DNA of 9,327 bases from Pseudomonadota bacterium (GTDB taxonomy: Bacteria > Pseudomonadota > Gammaproteobacteria > DAOUQR01), in contig DAOUQR010000022.1 in NCBI GenBank assembly GCA_030625525.1, forward strand, positions 1 to 9,327, in the 5' to 3' direction. Made by a program: the position numbers and the translations under genes. The notes beneath the pieces are model-generated. The model was not told the DNA's origin, ran no database searches, and was given only the letters and a program-made list of their open reading frames with translations. Positions 5,847 through 9,327 of the stretch are shown piece after piece (position 1 is the first letter of the stretch; every line of letters starts with the position of its first letter).

Positions 5847-8667
5847 TTATAAACAAACTTTAAATCTGCCAAAAACAAAATTTCCGATGAAAGCGAATTT
5901 AGCAAATCGGGAACCGAATACCTTGGTTTTGTGGCAAGAACTCGATATTTATAATACCTTGCGACAAGAGCGTAAAGGCCAAGAAAAATTTATCTTGCAC
6001 GATGGTCCTCCTTACGCGAATGGCCATATTCATATTGGGCATGCACTCAATAAAATTCTTAAAGATATTATCATTAAATCTAAAACGCTATCAGGCTACG
6101 ATGCGCCTTATATTCCTGGTTGGGATTGTCATGGTTTACCGATTGAACTCAATGTTGAGAAAAAACTCGGCAAAGCGGGCGTGCATGTGTCGGCAAAAGA
6201 TTTTCGACAAAAATGCCGTGAATATGCCGGTGCTCAGATTGATATTCAACGTGAAGAATTTAAACGTCTTGGTATCATCGGCGATTGGAATAACCCTTAC
6301 GTCACGATGGATTTTAAATACGAAGCAAATATTATTCGCGCATTGGGAAAAGTGGTTGAAAATGACTTATTAAAGCCAGGTTTCAAACCCGTACATTGGT
6401 GTATGAATTGTGCTTCAGCTTTAGCGGAAGCCGAAGTGGAATACAAAGATAAACACTCACCTGCAATTTATGTCCGTTTTAATGTGTTAGATGAAGCATC
6501 TATTTTAGACCGACTTCATCATAGCCCGGATGGTTTTGGTGAAGGTCGCATTAGTGTTCCAATTTGGACGACAACACCGTGGACATTACCGGCTAACCAA
6601 GCGGTTTGTTTAAATGCGCGATTAGAATATGCATTGGTCCAGTTAAAAATCGACGGACAGCAGGAACGTATGTTGATAGCGCAAGCCCTGATTGAAGATG
6701 TGATGTCACATTTGGATATTGCTGATTATCGGGTGATTGCTTATGGTCAAGGTGAAACACTTGAGGGATTAAAATTACAGCATCCATTTTATGATCGAGA
6801 AGTTCCTATTTTAATGGGTGATCATGTGACGACCGAAGCCGGTACCGGTAATGTTCATACTGCACCGGCGCATGGCCCCGACGATTATGTTGTGTGTATG
6901 AAATATGATATTCCGATTATTCATCCTGTTAATGGCAAAGGGGTTTTTAAAGAAGACACTGAATTTTTTGCAGGCTTACACGTATTAAAAGCCAATGATG
7001 CAATTCTTGAAGTGATTAAATCGAAAGCTAATCTACTGCATGCGGATGCTATTGATCACAGTTACCCACATTGTTGGCGTCACAAAACGCCCGTAATTTT
7101 TCGAGCAACACCGCAGTGGTTTATTCATCTTGATCAAGCTCACCTTCGTAAAGATGCGATGGAATCAATTTATAAAGTGGATTGGATCCCGGATTGGGGG
7201 CAAGCGCGTATTGCTGGGATGATCGCGAACCGCCCGGATTGGTGTATTTCACGTCAACGCTCTTGGGGAGCGCCGATCACTTTATTCGTACATAAAGATT
7301 CGCATGAGTTACATCCTAAAACACCGGCTTTTATTGAAGAGATTGCAACGCGTGTTGAGAAAGACGGTATTGATGCTTGGTTTGATTTGGATCCGGTGGA
7401 ATTACTCAAAGAAGAAGCGGACGATTATTTTAAAGTAACGGATACTTTAGATGTATGGTTTGATTCAGGCGTAACGCACCAATGTGTTTTAAAGCAACGT
7501 GATGAATTGCAATTTCCAGCCGATTTATATCTCGAAGGAAGTGATCAACACCGAGGTTGGTTTCAATCGTCGTTGTTAACGGCCGTTGCAATTGATGGGC
7601 AAGCGCCGTTTAAACAAGTGTTAACTCATGGCTTCACTGTTGATGCGACGGGTCGCAAAATGTCAAAGTCAGTTGGTAATGTGGTTGCTCCCGATAAAGT
7701 CATTAAAAGTTTAGGCGCAGATGTGTTGCGTTTATGGGTGGCTGCAACGGATTATCGTACGGAATTAAATATTTCTGATGAAATTTTAAAGCGAATGAGT
7801 GATTCATATCGACGTATTCGAAATACATCGCGATTTTTATTGTCTAATTTATTTGATTTTGATCCGAACATTAATGCGCTTGATGTTGAAGATATGTTGG
7901 CGCTCGATCGCTGGGTGGTTCAACAAACACAATTATTACAACGTGAACTTGTGGATGCCTACGATAGTTATCAATTTCATTTGATTTATCAAAAAATTCA
8001 TAATTTTTGTGCCATGACATTGGGTAGTTTTTATTTAGATATTATTAAAGACCGACAATACACCTGTAAAACGGATAGTAATGCAAGGCGGTCTTGTCAA
8101 ACGGCAATGTATCATATTATTGAAGCATTAGTGCGTTGGTTGGCTCCTGTTTTAAGTTTTACGTCAGAAGAAATTTGGCAAAACTTACCGGGTGAACGTG
8201 AGGGATCCGTTTTGTTAACAACCTGGTATGACAACTTTCCAGAAATCGCAGAAGAAAGCGCCTTTGATAATGCCTTTTGGGATCAAATGTTAAAAGTTCG
8301 TGATGAAGTGAATAAGCAATTAGAGCTAGCACGTAACGCGGGTGTTATTGGTTCTGCCTTAGCCACCAATGTTGTTTTATATGCGGATGAAAATTTGCAA
8401 ACGCAATTGAAGCACTTAGGTGATGAATTAAGATTTGTATTAATTACGTCGAGCGTTGAAATTAAGCCAGCAAGTGAACATCAAGGCAACGCCGCTGAAA
8501 CAGAACTAGAGGGTCTATGGGTGCACATTGAGCCGACGGATCATGAAAAATGTCAGCGTTGTTGGCATCGTCTTGAAGAAGTTGGGCAGCATTCTACGCA
8601 TCCAGAATTATGTGGCCGTTGTATAGACAATATTGACGGTGTGGGTGAGCAGCGCCTGTTTGCTTAA
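5839..8667 (+). CDS. ileS: Isoleucyl-tRNA synthetase
   Basis: A 942-residue class I aminoacyl-tRNA synthetase (E. coli 938) that charges tRNA-Ile with isoleucine and hydrolyses misactivated valine. The N-terminus MSDYKQTLNLPKTKFPM closely follows E. coli IleS. Signatures are HIGH (65-68) in PPYANGHIHIGH; GWDCHGLPIE (94-103); editing-domain motifs TTPWTLPAN (245-253) and GTGNVHTAPAHGPDDY (335-350); KMSKS (607-611); and a C-terminal zinc-binding Cys4 cluster, C905-x2-C908 and C925-x2-C928. All are intact, and this is the bacterial type with the C-terminal zinc domain. ATG 5839 is preferred to an in-frame ATG at 5797 because it reproduces the family N-terminus and sits 8 bases inside the end of ribF, suggesting translational coupling; AGAGAA (5828-5833) is a modest RBS. 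No frameshift or missing segment. Confidence 0.98.
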   Translation: MSDYKQTLNLPKTKFPMKANLANREPNTLVLWQELDIYNTLRQERKGQEKFILHDGPPYANGHIHIGHALNKILKDIIIKSKTLSGYDAPYIPGWDCHGLPIELNVEKKLGKAGVHVSAKDFRQKCREYAGAQIDIQREEFKRLGIIGDWNNPYVTMDFKYEANIIRALGKVVENDLLKPGFKPVHWCMNCASALAEAEVEYKDKHSPAIYVRFNVLDEASILDRLHHSPDGFGEGRISVPIWTTTPWTLPANQAVCLNARLEYALVQLKIDGQQERMLIAQALIEDVMSHLDIADYRVIAYGQGETLEGLKLQHPFYDREVPILMGDHVTTEAGTGNVHTAPAHGPDDYVVCMKYDIPIIHPVNGKGVFKEDTEFFAGLHVLKANDAILEVIKSKANLLHADAIDHSYPHCWRHKTPVIFRATPQWFIHLDQAHLRKDAMESIYKVDWIPDWGQARIAGMIANRPDWCISRQRSWGAPITLFVHKDSHELHPKTPAFIEEIATRVEKDGIDAWFDLDPVELLKEEADDYFKVTDTLDVWFDSGVTHQCVLKQRDELQFPADLYLEGSDQHRGWFQSSLLTAVAIDGQAPFKQVLTHGFTVDATGRKMSKSVGNVVAPDKVIKSLGADVLRLWVAATDYRTELNISDEILKRMSDSYRRIRNTSRFLLSNLFDFDPNINALDVEDMLALDRWVVQQTQLLQRELVDAYDSYQFHLIYQKIHNFCAMTLGSFYLDIIKDRQYTCKTDSNARRSCQTAMYHIIEALVRWLAPVLSFTSEEIWQNLPGEREGSVLLTTWYDNFPEIAEESAFDNAFWDQMLKVRDEVNKQLELARNAGVIGSALATNVVLYADENLQTQLKHLGDELRFVLITSSVEIKPASEHQGNAAETELEGLWVHIEPTDHEKCQRCWHRLEEVGQHSTHPELCGRCIDNIDGVGEQRLFA

Positions 8668-8680
8668 GGGGATAATTATA

Positions 8681-9163
8681 ATGCATAAGCGATGGTATTT
8701 TTATTTAGTGAGCACTTTTATAGTCGTTTTGGATCAAGCGACAAAATTTCTAGCGTCATCAAACCTACCTTACAATCAACCGGTAAAAGTTTTATCGGTT
8801 TTTAATTTAACCTTGGCCCATAACACCGGCGCGGCCTTTAGTTTTTTAAGTCGAGCGGGTGGCTGGCAATCGTTATTTTTTATTGCACTCGCTAGTGTGA
8901 TGAGTGTTGTTTTATTTATTTGGGTTTGGCGAACAAAAGAAGATGAAAGCTTACAAGCGATTGCACTTGCTCTCATTTTAGGTGGGGCACTCGGCAATTT
9001 AATTGATCGAGTTTTTCATGGTTATGTTATCGATTTTATTCAAGTGCATTATCAACATAATTACTTCCCCATTTTTAATATTGCGGACTGCGCTATTTCG
9101 ATAGGGACAGGGCTTTTCGTTTTTATTTTATTATTTTTGAATAAACAGGAGGCCGCCATATGA
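8681..9163 (+). CDS. lspA: Lipoprotein signal peptidase (signal peptidase II)
   Basis: A 160-residue inner-membrane aspartyl protease (E. coli 164) that cleaves the signal peptide of diacylglyceryl-modified prolipoproteins just before the lipidated cysteine. Four hydrophobic segments are visible, near 6-24, 64-84, 92-109 and 137-154. Family motifs are VVLDQATKF (15-23), NTGAAFSFL (48-56), GGALGNLIDR (101-110) and FNIADCAISIG (132-142). Asp109 and Asp136 are the catalytic pair. The start at 8681 is chosen over an in-frame ATG at 8633 because AAGGGGA (8666-8672), overlapping the ileS stop, is a strong RBS and the protein then has normal length. It lies 13 bases after ileS and overlaps the next gene by ATGA, so it is part of the ribF operon. 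Confidence 0.97.
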   Translation: MHKRWYFYLVSTFIVVLDQATKFLASSNLPYNQPVKVLSVFNLTLAHNTGAAFSFLSRAGGWQSLFFIALASVMSVVLFIWVWRTKEDESLQAIALALILGGALGNLIDRVFHGYVIDFIQVHYQHNYFPIFNIADCAISIGTGLFVFILLFLNKQEAAI

Positions 9164-9327
9164 AAAAATTGTTGCTGATTATTTTAATCACGAGTGTTGC
9201 GTCTACATTGTCTTTTGCCGGTGATACTGTCTGTACTGAAGGAGCCACTTGCTTTTGCCCAACCGCTCACGTTCCTAATATAAAAACCCCGGCGGGTTGG
9301 ACTGTTTTTAGTGGTAATTATTTTTAT
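9160..9327 (+). CDS. Small exported protein, partial (runs off window)
   Basis: Open from ATG 9160 to the window end: 56 codons without a stop. A strong AGGAGG (9147-9152) lies seven bases upstream. The ATG overlaps the lspA stop as ATGA, so the gene is translationally coupled to lspA. Residues 1-20 form a clear Sec signal peptide: Lys-Lys, then a Leu/Ile-rich core, ending SFA with cleavage expected after Ala20. There is no lipobox Cys at the cleavage site, so it is not an LspA substrate. The mature part begins GDTVCTEGATCFCP, with Cys at 25, 31 and 33, suggesting disulfides in the periplasm or outside the cell. The pattern CP ... TPAGWTVFSG faintly recalls short Legionella-type exported proteins, but I cannot name a family from this fragment. 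E. coli has fkpB and ispH at this place instead. Confidence 0.8.
   Translation, partial: MKKLLLIILITSVASTLSFAGDTVCTEGATCFCPTAHVPNIKTPAGWTVFSGNYFY

Noticed and set aside
8633..8680. Earlier LspA start at 8633
   Set aside because: It lies inside ileS, lacks an RBS and adds residues not typical of LspA.
1..9327. CRISPR array, insertion sequence or transposase
   Set aside because: No regularly spaced direct repeats, no transposase-like protein and no flanking terminal repeats were seen.

Overview
The window looks like chromosomal DNA of an AT-rich gammaproteobacterium, most likely from the order Legionellales (Legionella/Coxiella-type intracellular bacteria). Three things point there. The ribF-ileS-lspA core cluster is close in sequence and layout to its E. 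coli counterpart. The DNA is AT-rich throughout. Next to the core cluster sits a two-gene operon that looks like host-directed effectors, preceded by a sequence resembling the PmrA box of Legionella/Coxiella effector genes. The genus cannot be named from the sequence alone.

Layout. Positions 1-338 hold no gene. They contain a striking C-rich tract (G-rich on the minus strand, G-quadruplex-like), a nested inverted repeat, and then a dense set of palindromes and promoter hexamers in front of a HipB/HipA-type toxin-antitoxin pair (339-620 and 607-1905, + strand). All key HipA kinase residues are visible, so the toxin is probably functional.

Converging on hipA, and overlapping its last 30 bases, is a minus-strand operon of two genes (4700-3765, then 3762-1876). 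The first gene encodes a 311-residue protein whose C-terminal third carries a Ser / His-x-x-x-Glu signature (AGPSGHT ... GGNHSFDEV). This recalls the SHxxxE motif of the Legionella effector LnaB, a phosphoryl-AMPylase. The second gene encodes a 628-residue protein of no family I recognise. A 207-base divergent region separates this operon from ribF. On the minus strand it holds a PmrA-box-like 9-mer and an inverted repeat that would fold the ribosome binding site of the first gene into a hairpin.

From 4908 rightward lies the housekeeping operon: ribF (bifunctional riboflavin kinase/FAD synthetase), ileS (isoleucyl-tRNA synthetase) overlapping it by 8 bases, lspA (lipoprotein signal peptidase) 13 bases on, and, through a 4-base ATGA overlap, the start of a small exported protein cut off by the window edge. 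The spacing implies one transcript with translational coupling. The hipBA genes and the effector-like pair look like accessory cargo lodged upstream of ribF. The best candidate for a little-described system is the minus-strand LnaB-like plus unknown 628-residue operon.
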